Assembly: GCA_020747065.1 (NCBI GenBank)
Contig: JAGMVK010000012.1
Coordinates: 620,001 to 684,000, forward strand
Origin: Cadophora sp. MPI-SDFR-AT-0126
Lineage: Eukaryota; Ascomycota; Leotiomycetes; Helotiales; Ploettnerulaceae
Length of the DNA: 64,000 nt
Direction: 5' to 3'
Positions 24,501-35,920 of this stretch are shown here, piece by piece; position 1 is the first letter of the stretch; each line of letters starts with the position of its first letter. The notes below the pieces were generated by a model that did not search any database, had not been told where the DNA came from, and saw only the letters and a program-made list of their open reading frames with translations. A program made the position numbers and the translations under genes.

Positions 24501-25877
24501 ACAAAAACATGGGTTGAGCTTGCCAGAGAGGCCAGGCGAAGCACTTCACTTGAAGCCGAAACCACATGTAGCAATGTTACTGAGAAGCCTCAAAGTTTTT
24601 CACAGAAATATGGCTCGGTAGATGAGGGTGCTAGCGTTAATCCTTGGCAATATTGTTCAGCTCTTATAGATCCGTTCGAGGCATGGTCGAGCAAGCAGCA
24701 AAACGACTCTCCGAACCAAATCATCTGCTTGAAACCCACCGATTGCGGCTTCCGATGCGGTAGTGTCCACAACGATGACAGTTTGTGCGATAGCTTGGAC
24801 ACACCCAGAGAGGCTGAAGCCGAATTGGAGGCCAGTACTCTCGACGAAGTTTACAGACTTGGATTTTTTCCTCTTAAAGGATCGAAAAGCTCGCAGAACG
24901 ATCTGCAGCAGGGAAAATTATCTCAGGATTTGCACAGCTCTGTCAACTTCCAAGTCGGCGTGCCGTTGTATTTCCCCAATCCAATGACTCCTAGCGCAAA
25001 TGGCACGAACCTTGCTGGTAACAAGTGCGCAGTTGTAGCGGAGCAGGCAATGGAGACAACAGATGGAACAAGACGGGCTCCGGTATTGCCAGACATTGTC
25101 ATTGATCATGCTCCGAGTTGCCACCTCACAACCGTCAAACATTACATATTGGAAAAGAGTGGAGGACCCGAAGAAAATAATGTGAAGGAGTCAACACAGA
25201 CAGTGGAAGCTCTCTATGATGACGACTCATTACCGTCTGAAGATACCCGCAATGATAGTGTCCAGAGCTATAAATGTCACACCGTCGATTCTTGCAACGA
25301 GAAGGTTTTGGTAGAAAGTCATTCAAACAGTCTCAGACATCCCTTTCTGAACCTCGGATTCGAGTCTGACATCAACGCTACAAAGGATACTGAACGATCT
25401 GACCTTCAAGAGAACATGATTACCCTCGCAGACCTCAATAGTCAACCTGTTGCCAAGGCTGATAATCCAAGTCCACTTTCCGTGAAGGGAAAGTCTAAGG
25501 TCGGAGCTCTCGTAAATATATTCCAGGATTATGGCTTAATACCTGAGCAAAGGAGAGGACCTCTTCAGATGTCTAGCGTCTCGCCATCCTTCAGCCGTCA
25601 GTCAAGTCGGCATCGAGGAGAACCAAGTGGCACGAGTATGGGCTCTGGCAAAGTGCGCAAAATCTCCGCAACTCTGTCTACAGGTTCTCGGTCTATCCCT
25701 TCACCGGTCAATCGAGTTGTAACATCAAACTCGATATTCGACAGACCCCATTCTAGAATCAGCGATATTGATACGGAGGCGAGTTTCCAATTCGGGGAGG
25801 TTTTGAGAAAGACGAGGAAGCACGGAGAAAGTGAGAGTGAGGACACCTCAATTCACGACGCTGAAATGTACGGATGA
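21527..25877 (+). CDS. Large uncharacterised Ser-rich fungal protein
   Basis: Predicted protein of about 1372 residues with no domain I recognise. Exons: 21527-21947, 21995-22327, 22382-22766, 22830-23334 and 23403-25877. The chosen start (MDGLLTPNATPILDG) is the first ATG that does not require reading through a possible leader intron; an upstream in-frame extension reaches 21242. The N-terminus is basic and Ser/Arg-rich with RKSIVDLLNL, resembling a phosphorylated regulatory region. The rest is acidic, Ser/Thr-rich and mostly disordered in character. The C-terminus has a basic Ser/Arg segment (SFSRQSSRHRGE) preceded by GALVNIFQDYGLIP. The intron 22767-22829 is 63 bp and stop-free, so the frame also reads through it; the GTATGG donor and GCTAAC branch point favour splicing. 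The intron 23335-23402 has a perfect TACTAAC. It may be a regulatory or scaffold protein, but this is only a guess from composition. Confidence 0.7.
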
Positions 25878-26276
25878 TGGATCGTGGTGGATCCCAAGGT
25901 CTGACTGTTTTCCGACGAGTATCTGTAATTGGAACGGCTAGGAATGATACAGTATTGGGGAGCACTGAACATATGAACTAAAAATAAGTATTGCTACCCA
26001 TGAGCATGAGCATTACAGGGCTATTATGAAAGAAAGGATCGGATCAACGGCCCCAATAACTTATCATTACAGAGAACAAGCCCAAAGCATTAAGGAAATA
26101 AACAACAGATTATTATCACTTGGGAATGGTATGGGATTCGTGATTGTGATGGTGAGAATCATCCATATATATTGTGCAAAGGGTGTTGTCTCAAATCGCT
26201 AACGTACATGGTTCGACGTAGGGGGACACTTTGGTCTCCAGTCAAACCCCTCGCATATTACACAATTGAAAATTTC
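25878..26276. other. Convergent gene-free region
   Basis: About 400 bp, AT-rich, between the 3' ends of two converging genes. Nothing recognisable beyond likely 3' UTRs. Confidence 0.4.
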
Positions 26277-28569
26277 CTAAGCCCCAGCTGGCGCCCGGGA
26301 GGTCGTCTCAATCCTTCCTAGAGTGGCTTCAGGGGCGTGACGATATCCTCCTGGAGATGCTGTATGGTCTGAGCGAAATTCCTCAGATTCAAGGCTATGC
26401 TTAGATCGACTGGGAGGATTCGCCACACCAGACTTGATATGTTGGTAGCGAGTAATGAACGCAGCGATCTTGCTACGTTGCTTGGTGAGATCTCCGAACA
26501 TCTCTCTTGGTACAAGAGCCTTGTTCATGAGGTGGTCAAAGGCGCGGATCATACCGCTGGCAAGTCGTATGATGCTCTCAATGAGTTCGAGCTTCGCATG
26601 CGGAGTATCTAGCTCGGTCCTTGTGCCAGGGAATTGCATTGCTGCTTTGAGGTTGAGGAATGAGGGGTTGAGTCGTTCGAGAGCGCGGAGGATCTGCTCG
26701 CCTTGCGCGTTTTGGGTCTTCGCTCGCGCGGGAGAGTCGAGTGCTACTTCCAGGTATTGCTCTAAAGCCTGGACGTCCGGGTGCGGGAGATTCTTTGTCA
26801 TGAGGTCGAGGACTTTACCAGCATTAGAGAAGGCATTGGGATTACGCTTGTCCCGCGCGCAGGTCGACATTGCGAGGCGGAAGGTCTTGACTTCCATGTC
26901 TTGTCTTGACATTTGTGAGAGGATCTCGAGCATCTCGGTGCTGGCTCTGAAGACGCGCAGAATGCGGAGGTAGGAATGGTAATTTTCGCCGTCGGGCTGA
27001 ACCAGGTAGGTCTTGGTGAAGATGTTCCAGTATGCCGTGGCGGGGGCTTTGAGATTCAGTTGCAGGGCTGCTTTGAGTAGGAGAGAGAGAGAATTTTGGC
27101 CTGGTTTGGCATACATGGCTATGCCGTCTTCTTTGGTGACTGGCGCGTTGATGGCCCCAAACTTCTCTCCGGAAACTGCGGCACCTTCTTGGCCGCTGGA
27201 GAACAAGACATGATCAGGTGTCTCCGGGTCCGCTTGAAGCTTTTTCGACGCCTGGGCTGGCTCGAGCTCCTGGCTTTGTTGAGCCGGCTCGATACGAGCA
27301 CGATCTGGGGTGCCCAGCCTCGGGACCTGGCGTGGGATGTTCATAGTTTGCTCAATCAATGAGAAAATGTCATCCCAGTCCTCCTCTTGACCGTTGAGAA
27401 GGAGACGGCCCATAGTTGCAACTAACTCCTCATCGACCCATAGGTCTCCTTTGCGCCATCGGTCAACAACGTCTGCCCAGACATCCCTGGAGCGTGCAAT
27501 ACAATCTCGGGATCGAGCTCTCTTTTGCATTGGAGTAAGAGGCCCTCGCGAAGCACTTACAGATTCTTGGCGGAGGGCGTTAAGCATGATCGTGAAGCTT
27601 AGGTTATTCGGCGCTGTCAGGCCATGTCGAGCAAATTGAGCTGCAACTCCGAATAGGGCGTCGATGTTACCAGCTCTGGAACACATCTTCAGAACACAGT
27701 TCATGTGGATTGTGTTAGGTTTGACTGGTGACTTTTCTGCAAGCATTCCGTGATAGATATCCATGACTTTTGCGAGTGCGTTTGCAGAGTCTTTGTGTTC
27801 GGCACAGCCTCTGAACAGTATGGTGTATGTATATGCATCTGGTACTTGGGCACGCTTTTTCATCTACATTTTCTTAGCATTGAAACAAAATAACAATAAG
27901 TGAACTTACTTCGTTAAATGTAGAAATGGCAGCATTCATCTTCCCCTTGCTCAATTGCCACTCCACTAAGTGATTCCAACTGACAACACACAGCGTATTC
28001 TTACTTGCTGCCCGTACAATTTCCTCAGCAAAGGCAAAGTCATCTTTCCTTAACGCCTGTCGCACAAAATCGGCAAGTTTCAAGGGATCGTTCAGGTAGC
28101 TGAGATGGTGTTTTATGTCGCTCTCGGTACGTGTCACCTTGTTTTCTTTCTTCGAAGGAGGTCGGATACCTCTGGAGTCAAGCCACTTCTTCCTTTCTAT
28201 CGTCCTAGGGGAGACATCGACGTAGTTTCCTTTGCGCCATGGTTGACTTTGGGCCGATGAATTGTAACCATTCTTGTCTCGACTTGCTGCCTTTCCGTCT
28301 CGATCGCCTTTCAATGAAGAATCATTCCCATATCTCTCTCGACCTGACCCACTATGCCTTCTCTCGTTGACAGGACCAGTGCCGGATCTGCCTTGACTTG
28401 CTTCCTGCCCAGCTCGACTCCTCTCGTATGAGGTACCCGTATAGCTTCGTCGCAGGGGATTGTTATTGAGACTTGAGGTTAATGCTGGTCGGGATGTAGC
28501 AGTGAGGAAAGCAGAGTCTCCGAGAATTGTCTGCAGGCAGTGCTTCATGCACCCATGGCAAGTCAACAT
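26277..28569 (-). CDS. Pentatricopeptide repeat (PPR) protein, probably mitochondrial
   Basis: Two exons on the minus strand, 28569-27910 and 27863-26277, separated by a 46-bp intron with a CTAAG branch point; 748 residues. The N-terminus has few acidic residues and is Ser/Arg-rich, compatible with a mitochondrial presequence. Helical repeats of the PPR type begin around residue 170. The clearest is VPDAYTYTILFRGCAEHKDS, followed by KPNTIHMNCVLKMCSRAGN and LSFTIMLNALRQ; later degenerate helical repeats include ENYHSYLRILRVFRAS. PPR proteins bind organellar transcripts to control their processing, stability or translation. Which transcript is involved cannot be told from sequence alone, and I do not assign a yeast orthologue. 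The gene is divergent from POL1 and shares a 356-bp intergenic region with it. Confidence 0.8.
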
Positions 28570-28925
28570 TGTGGTTATGCAGGAAAGTATCGTGGAAGCT
28601 CCATTGTTAAGCTAATTGTATCTATCTGGTCTTGAACCGGCCCAAACTTTTTAGATGGTAGAAAATATTTGTGATGCCTGAATCTGTGAGGCACCACTGC
28701 ATAAATAGACCTACAGGGGTTCGCGTGGGAGGACGCGATTCTGGCGCGTGGATTTCAATCCGCGTACAGTTGATTTCAGAACTGACCAGCCCGTCCCCGT
28801 CCTAAGCCTGACAACAAAACATACCACAACTTCTCTCCTCACCTCACTTTCCTTCGAATTCGATATCTCCCGCGCAGTATCGCTGCAAATAATGCTGTAA
28901 CAAACATCGGTTGCCTATTTTCACA
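28570..28925. promoter_or_regulatory. PPR/POL1 divergent promoter with CGCG cluster
   Basis: 356 bp between divergent start codons. Four CGCG cores lie in 43 bp, at 28722-28725, 28734-28737, 28745-28748 and 28761-28764. The second reads GACGCGAT and the third GGCGCGTG. These resemble MBF (MluI-cell-cycle-box-like, ACGCGN) sites, which in fungi drive G1/S expression of replication genes such as POL1. A C/T-rich leader follows up to the POL1 ATG. Confidence 0.45.
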
Positions 28926-31900
28926 ATGTCCAAAGCCACGAATGCACGCAACAGGTTCGCTGAACTGCGTGAACTTCGAGCATCCGGGAAGAAACGTCTT
29001 GATACCTACCAAGTGCAAGAGGAAGAAGACTTGTACGAGGAAGTTGACGAGGATGGATACAAGAAAGTCGTCCGTGAGCGTCTGAACCAAGACGACTTCG
29101 TTATCGACGACAATGGCGAGGGGTACGCAGATGATGGACGAGAGGAGTGGGACCAGCAGCTAAATTATGGTTCGGGGAGCGAGGAGGATTTGCCAGTGAA
29201 GGGCAAGTCCGGCAAAGCTGGTAAAAATAGTTTCCCGGTTCCACGCATAGTAAATATGTTCTAACACCTATCAGCAAAGCGAAAGCGCGAAGAAGACAAG
29301 GCGAAAAAGGAGAAAATAGACAAGGGAATCAGCAACTATTTTACGAAAGGTCCCGTAGCAGCTCAACCAAAGGCAAAGGTATGTTGCGAACTAGCTCGAC
29401 AACAATCCTCTGACCTTTGATAGCCTGTGAAAACGAAAGCAGACGACGACTTCCTAGCAGATCTTCTCGGTGAGGTTGATACGAATGTGCCTCGCCCCAG
29501 CGTTCAATCTGCGAGATCCCGAAGAGTTCAAGACAAACGGAGAACTCGAGCCTTGTCGCCAGGTGTCAGCGAGCTGCCACGACACACTGCGAAGAAGGCG
29601 AAGGTCGATGATAAAATAAGTCCTGTTTTACCGCTCGAGGATCAAGATTATGGCGATGATGGATATATGCCTATGGACGATGATATGGCCATGGACGAAC
29701 CACTGCCATCGTCTCCCGTTGCAAAGGCTGTGGAAAGAAAATCGAATATTGCAATAAAGACTGAGGAGGACGAGGAGGACGATTTGATGGAAGTGGCTCA
29801 GGCAGATGGAATTGCAACTGCTCGAATCAACATCTCCGGCACGAGACCGCCGCCTAAGATGAAGAAGGCCGAACCATATCCTTCCCCCGCGAGCTCGTCA
29901 CCTACTCGAGCACCTCCTCACCATATTGATGCTTCTGCTTGGAACAATGTTACAGACAGATTGAATGTTGTGAATAGCAGTCAGACATCTGACACAGGTT
30001 CATTCGGAAAATTGGACTATGCGGATGCAGTCGAGGAAGATGGCAGCCTGCGCATGTTTTGGACAGACTACACTGAGGTCAATGGCAGTTTATGTCTCTT
30101 CGGGAAGGTTCAGAACAAGAAGAATGGCTCCTATGTCAGTTGCTTCCTTAAAATCGACAACATTTTGCGGAAGTTGTTCTTCCTTCCTCGACAGTATCGC
30201 CAGAAGCATGGGAGAGATACTTCCGACGAAGTAGACATGAAGGATGTTTACGAAGAGGTGGACGGGTTGATGGGAAAATTGAAAGTTGGTATGCATAAGA
30301 TCAAGCCTTGCACAAGAAAGTATGCTTTTGAGCTTCCTGATATACCTCGAGAGGGAGAATATCTCAAGCTGCTCTACCCGTACTCAAGTATGTCCTCCCA
30401 AAGTCGCATAATTGGTCTCGCTAACCCTGGTAGAACCACAACTTCAACCGGAACACCAGACTGGCAATACCTTCTCACATGTCTTTGGAACAAATACGCC
30501 ACTTTTCGAGCAATTTGTCCTGTGGAAGAACATCATGGGCCCATGTTGGCTCAAGATTGAAGATGCAGAATTCGGAGTGCTTAATAACTCATCTTTCTGC
30601 AAATTAGAGGTTCAGGTCTCGAAGCCCAATCTGATCACGGCTATGAGCGAAAACGACAACCTTGAGGCACCACCTCTTACCCTAATGAGTATTGCCTTGA
30701 GAACGACTTTGAACGTCAAAGAAAATAAGCAGGAAATCCTCGCAATCAGCGCCCGAATCTACCAAAATGTATCTCTTACCGATACGACGCCGCCCGAGAA
30801 ATTGCCATGTCGATCATTCACGGTAATGCGACCTGCACTGAATAGTTTCCCAATTGGTTTCGATACCGAGGTTCAAAGACGGGCCAAGGGCATGGTGAAA
30901 CTCGTGAAGCAGGAACAAGAAGTACTAAGCTTCTTCCTGGCCCAGCTACAAGTCACTGACCCAGATGTTTTGATGGGTCACCAGCTTGAAGGTGTAGATT
31001 TCAGTATCTTGCTCAGTCGAATGCAGGCCAAGAAGACTCCGCAATGGGCGCGGATTGGTCGTATGAGACGCACTAATTGGCCAAGTTCCATGGGAAAGAT
31101 GGGTGGGAACTTCTTCGCTGAACGCTTGATAATCTCGGGACGACTCCTCTGCGACTTAGCTAACGATGCTGGAAAATCCGCCATGTCTAAATGTACATCT
31201 TGGAGCTTGACTGAGATGTGTAGCATCTATCTCCCAGGAACCACCCGTCGGGAGGTTGACAACGAGCAGGCCTTAAAGACCTGGGCTTCGACAAAGGATG
31301 GTCTTATGGACTACATAACTCATTGCGAAGCCGATACATTCTTCATTGCTGCTTTGGCCTTAAAGGTCCAGCTGCTCCCTCTCACCAAGGTCCTCACTAA
31401 TCTTGCTGGTAACTCGTGGGCGAGAACTCTGACTGGTACTCGTGCCGAGCGAAACGAGTACATTCTTCTCCACGAGTTTCACCGTAATAAGTACATATGC
31501 CCCGACAAAGCCGTCTTCAAAGGCAAGCAACAGGTCGAGGAAGAAAATGTAGATGAGGAGAGCGGAGATGTCAAGAAGAAGGATAAGTACAAAGGTGGTC
31601 TTGTCTTCGAGCCGGAGAAGGGTCTCTACGACAAATTTGTCTTAGTTATGGATTTCAACTCCTTGTACCCGAGTATCATCCAGGAATTCAACATTTGCTT
31701 CACTACTGTGGATCGAACGAACTTGGTAAGATTCAAGACGATTAGTTCATGAAGGTTGTGCTAACTTTAGTAGTCTGACGATGACGATCAAGTGCCGGAA
31801 GTACCAGTCGACCAGGACCTGGGTATCTTGCCTAAGCTCATCGCTACTCTTGTCAGTCGTCGGCGACAGGTCAAGGGCTTGATGAAAGATAAGAATGCAA

Positions 31901-33536
31901 CATCCGAGCAACTGGCGACTTGGGACATCAAGCAATTGGCTCTCAAACTCACCGCCAATTCTATGTACGGATGTTTGGGTTACACCAAGTCAAGATTTTA
32001 CGCCCGGCCACTTGCAGTTCTGACAACTTACAAAGGTCGTGAGATTCTGCGGAGTACTAAGGATCTAGCAGAATCCAACTCTCTGCAGGTTATCTATGGT
32101 GATACGGATTCCGTTATGATCAATGCCAATGTCGACAATGTTGAGGACGCCTTCAAAGTCGGCAACGAGTTTAAAAAGGCTGTCAACGAGCGATACAGAC
32201 TCCTCGAAATCGATATCGACAACGTTTTCAGGCGAATTTTGCTGCAGGCGAAAAAGAAGTATGCTGCCATTAACTTGGTTCAAGTAGACGGCAAATTCGT
32301 AGACAAGATGGAAGTCAAAGGTCTTGATATGAAACGTCGAGAATACTGCAATTTGTCAAAGGATGTTTCGACTAGACTGCTGGACGAAATTCTGTCCGGC
32401 GATGACTCCGAGGTAGTCATCACCAGAATTCATGAGTATTTGCGTGAAATATCGACCAAGATGCGGGAAGGTGAAGTGCCGACACAGAAGTACACCATCT
32501 ACACCAAGCTTGGCAAAGCACCAACGGACTATCCCAATGCTGATAGCATGCCCCAAGTTCAGGTCGCTTTGCGTGAACTGTCCAGGGGCAAGAATGTTCG
32601 GAAAGACGATGTCATTGCCTACATTGTTACTGGAGATGGCAAGACAACCTCTGAAAATGCTGCGAAGCGCTCGTACACCCCTCAAGATGTTGCTAAAACG
32701 GACTCTGGACTTTCTCCAGATGTGGAGTGGTACCTGTACAAGCAGATTTTCCCACCAGTGGAACGTTTGTGTGCAAACATCTCTGGTACCGACACTGTCC
32801 GACTAGCTGACTGTCTTGGTCTCGATGTCCGCAAGTACAGTATCAACAACAACACTTCAAACGGCGGTACTGAAGCAGAGATATCTCCTCTTGAGAGTCT
32901 GATCGACGACGAGGTCCGTTTCAAGGATGCTTTCAGATTGAGCCTTCAATGCAGGGCTTGCAAAGCAAAGTTCGGCTTCGATGGCTTAGTAGGCAGTCTG
33001 GATATTTGCACTGCGGCAGGGATCACTTGTCGGTGTGGACATGCTCTGTCAAACCTATCCGTTATGGCTCAGCTTGAACATCAAATTCGACAGCAAACCA
33101 GCAGGTACTATGAAGGCTGGCTGATCTGCAACGACCAAGCTTGCGGAAATCGGACCAGACAAATGAGTGTATATGGTCACAGATGCTTGGGTCCAAAGGG
33201 ACTCGCGCAGGGTTGCCTTGGCGTTATGCATTACGAGTACACGGAGAAAATGATATACAACCAGTTGCTCTACTTCTCTAGTCTATTCGATGTTGAGAAG
33301 GCAAAGAATACTGCAAAGGGTACCGACAAAGGTAAGCAAGCACCTCAGAATATCGTATAATTTCACAAGGCTGACATATCCTAGAACGCATACTGGCACT
33401 TGCGGAACATAATAGAATAAGATTCGGGACGTTGAAGTCGATTGTAGAGAAATATCTGGATAAGTGTGGAAGGCAATGGGTTAATATGGATAGCTTGTTT
33501 GGGAAATTGGGATTCGTGGTCAATTCAATATCCTGA
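28926..33536 (+). CDS. POL1: DNA polymerase alpha catalytic subunit
   Basis: Catalytic subunit of the DNA polymerase alpha-primase complex, which extends RNA primers at origins and on Okazaki fragments. Six exons: 28926-29220, 29275-29378, 29424-30387, 30434-31725, 31774-33331 and 33385-33536, giving 1454 residues, the usual size. The acidic N-terminus holds the ELRELRASGKKRLD segment typical of this subunit. Family-B motifs are in order: motif II/A VMDFNSLYPSIIQEFN (Asp near residue 861), motif III/B ALKLTANSMYGCLGY, and motif I/C VIYGDTDSVM (Asp near 995 and 997). Canonical catalytic exonuclease acidic motifs are not obvious, as expected for this proofreading-deficient enzyme. The C-terminal cysteine modules are present, with CRACKAKFGF, CRCGH and later CNDQACGNRTRQ. 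The ATG at 28926 fits the family N-terminus. The fourth intron ends in tandem acceptors, TTTAG-TAG, and only the distal one gives an open frame. Confidence 0.97.
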
Positions 33537-33987
33537 ATGTGGATAGGCGTTTTGATGCTGGTTTTGCTTCACTGGCGCTTGTAGGATATCATGAATTGAA
33601 TGCAGTCTCAAGGAAAGCCTCTTGACCGCCGAGTGAATGTCGAGGTGGGAATGAACTCCGTCAAGCGCCCCGTTGTTATTTAGGAACAAAGCACTGCCCT
33701 CCGTCAATCTTTCCTGTTCTGACATTGTTCATGCGGAAGGTACCGGTAGAATTATGGTTTGTTCTCTTCTCACGTCGCTGCTTCGTCATTTTTCCTGCTG
33801 CATCGCTTCGACAAGCTGTTCTTGCTCAACAACTACCTCAATCTCCACAACAATGTCCACCCCCAAAGTACATAGCCTTTCAGAACATCTTAAACCCCGA
33901 ATTTTCGTGAATCTTGCCGATACTTCTGGATGCCCGGAAAGCTAGATTTCCCACATCCACAATCTACACTCTAAGTTACCGGACACC
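33537..33987. other. Short intergenic stretch
   Basis: About 450 bp between POL1 and the first small membrane-protein gene. No gene is supported; the open frame at 33673-33945 has no motif. Confidence 0.4.
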
Positions 33988-34431
33988 ATGTCTCAGCCCA
34001 GTCGATTCCAGCAAGCCCATGTCGAAGACTTGGAAGATATCGAACTGGAAGAGTACCAAGACCTAGGTCCTGTCTACGCAGGTTCTTGTCCGATCCCCAC
34101 AGACGATCCGCCCTCCCCGGCTCCTACATACGCTACTTACGATCCAGCCTGCAGAAGAAGCAATAGTGTCCCATCTTCCCCTCAAGTCCGAGCTTTCGCA
34201 CCTCTCGCACCTCGTCCTCAGACGATGACACGGTGGGGTAGATTCTGTATCAGTCAGATAGAAATCTGCTGTCCGTTTCCTAGGGGCACATTCTTCGTGG
34301 TCTTCTGCTTTTGGATTGGCCTGGCTACGTTGATTGTTTACTTGGGGTGGGGGCGGGGTCTGGAGAAAGGGGATGCTGCGCAGTCGTCGGTGGAGGGGAG
34401 GAATATTGGTATGGTTGCGTCGCCACAGTGA
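33988..34431 (+). CDS. Small single-pass membrane protein, first of three
   Basis: Uncharacterised 147-residue protein in one exon. The N-terminus is acidic with EDLEDIELEEYQDLG, followed by a Pro/Ser-rich linker, a cysteine-containing segment (GRFCISQIEICCPFPRG) and one transmembrane helix, TFFVVFCFWIGLATLIVYLG, near residues 104-123. A short tail follows, so topology is probably N-terminus in the cytosol with a single helix near the C-terminus. It shares this plan and the acidic D-[IV]-E-L motif with the two genes just downstream on the same strand. No known family is recognised. The start ATG is the only one upstream of the acidic motif in this frame. Confidence 0.6.
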   Translation: MSQPSRFQQAHVEDLEDIELEEYQDLGPVYAGSCPIPTDDPPSPAPTYATYDPACRRSNSVPSSPQVRAFAPLAPRPQTMTRWGRFCISQIEICCPFPRGTFFVVFCFWIGLATLIVYLGWGRGLEKGDAAQSSVEGRNIGMVASPQ

Positions 34432-35245
34432 GTAGGTGAAGAATCGTGGATGAAGTTCCGTTCAGGCTCGTTCGTTGGATGACACGGTTTCCTAAACTTA
34501 CGCAACAGATTGCCTCCTCATGGACATAAAACATCAAGGGATGGGGTGGCGTTCTGATAAATAAATTGAGAGGACCACATCGATAGACAATCTTTCCTCG
34601 GTTGCAACTACTAATCGACGTGACAACAATTCATGAAGTTCGCTTATCCATACGTGTAACTCTTTGTATGCATTTCCTGTGACGTGTTTACTTCTGTGCC
34701 GAGATTAGCGAGCCTGAAATTTTTAGCCTTTCACCAAACGGCTAATCGATGTTGTGATGAAATGAGGAAATATACAGTCATGGAAATGCTAGAGTAGCGT
34801 TCAATCCGATACTTTACTGGAAGTGAAGTGACGAATGTGATCAAGTACCTACCTCATCCCAGAGTAATGTACCTCGCTAAAAATGCTGATCAGCTGTTGA
34901 GAGACATGAGCGGTCAGGTTTTTGTTGCTCTCTTACTGGGGCAGTATCTGAAGTATTTAACCTTCAGGTAATCACCACATCAAGGGCTCGGCGTGAATGC
35001 AACATAAATACCTAACTACTCACGCACACTGCGAAATAACCGTGGGATAGGACAAGCGAACTACTGAAAAGCCCAACCTTGTCAAACCCCTTTGTTAGAA
35101 CAGGACAAATACCTGAAACAAAGTATCGTTCAACTCATCCTTGCGTTTATAAATATAGAAGCATATGCTCCATCCATCCTCATTTCAATCCTCAAACTAT
35201 CACTGAGATCTGCTACAAAGCCACCCGCATTTGCGAAGTAACAAC
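34432..35245. other. Intergenic, AT-rich
   Basis: About 810 bp with no gene I can support; presumably promoter of the second small membrane-protein gene. Confidence 0.4.
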
Positions 35246-35515
35246 ATGCCGAAACAACCTCATTCATCAGCAAGTCACGATGACGGCCAAAACGACTTTT
35301 CGGACGTCGAACTCGGCCACGGATCTTTCCGCGGATCGGGCCAACCCAAGATCAATCCTCTTCCTCACCATCATCGTCGGGGTGGTAGGAGGACAGGACA
35401 GTCTGTGGGATGCCCAAATTGTAAGTGGTTGTTCGTTGCTATATCTACACTCCTGATGATCGCTCTTGTGGTTGTCTTGATTGCTATATTTACTAAGAAG
35501 ACTGATGGCATGTAG
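35246..35515 (+). CDS. Small single-pass membrane protein, second of three
   Basis: Uncharacterised 89-residue protein. MPKQPHSSASHDDGQNDFSD runs into DVELGHG, then a basic, His/Arg/Gly-rich linker with a CPNC pair, then one strongly hydrophobic helix, WLFVAISTLLMIALVVVLIA, close to the C-terminus, ending FTKKTDGM. This is a tail-anchor-like arrangement. The layout acidic motif, polar linker, single C-terminal helix matches its neighbours on both sides. A non-ATG extension upstream exists, but the ATG at 35246 places the motif at the same distance from the start as in the third gene. Confidence 0.55.
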   Translation: MPKQPHSSASHDDGQNDFSDVELGHGSFRGSGQPKINPLPHHHRRGGRRTGQSVGCPNCKWLFVAISTLLMIALVVVLIAIFTKKTDGM

Positions 35516-35920
35516 CGCGACGCACGAGAGAGCAGAGAAAAGACGACGATCAGATGATCCCTAGTTACAATTAGTAGAGGGTTTTAATAGGATGAATAGA
35601 AGAATTAAAAAAACAAAAGTAAGGTATCGAAATATGCAAGCGAATTGTCAAGATTCAAAGTCAAGTCGTGAATCATGACCGGAAAGCAATGCGACAAATC
35701 TTCTGACCTGTCTCAGGCCAGAATAGAGATTCGAGAACAAAGGAATGGCCTGACACACAAAGCAGAAGACCCGAGTATGCTACCTTTTTTGTCCGAAAGA
35801 ACAAAGCATTGTTCGACCAGAAGACAGCCAAGCCAAGGCATGCATATAGTGCCTTTTCATCATCTCATGTCCATTTCTCGCGTAAATCTTGGTTCTCACT
35901 TCCATGCAAAATCTCCAAGC
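35516..35920. other. Intergenic; possible N-terminal extension of third gene
   Basis: About 400 bp. The frame of the third membrane-protein gene is open back to an ATG at 35675. That extension has no counterpart in the two neighbours, so it is not included in the CDS. Confidence 0.35.

Noticed and set aside
35675..35920. Longer start for the third small membrane-protein gene
   Set aside because: The added 82 residues have no counterpart in the two neighbouring genes and would displace the shared motif from the N-terminus; kept only as an alternative.
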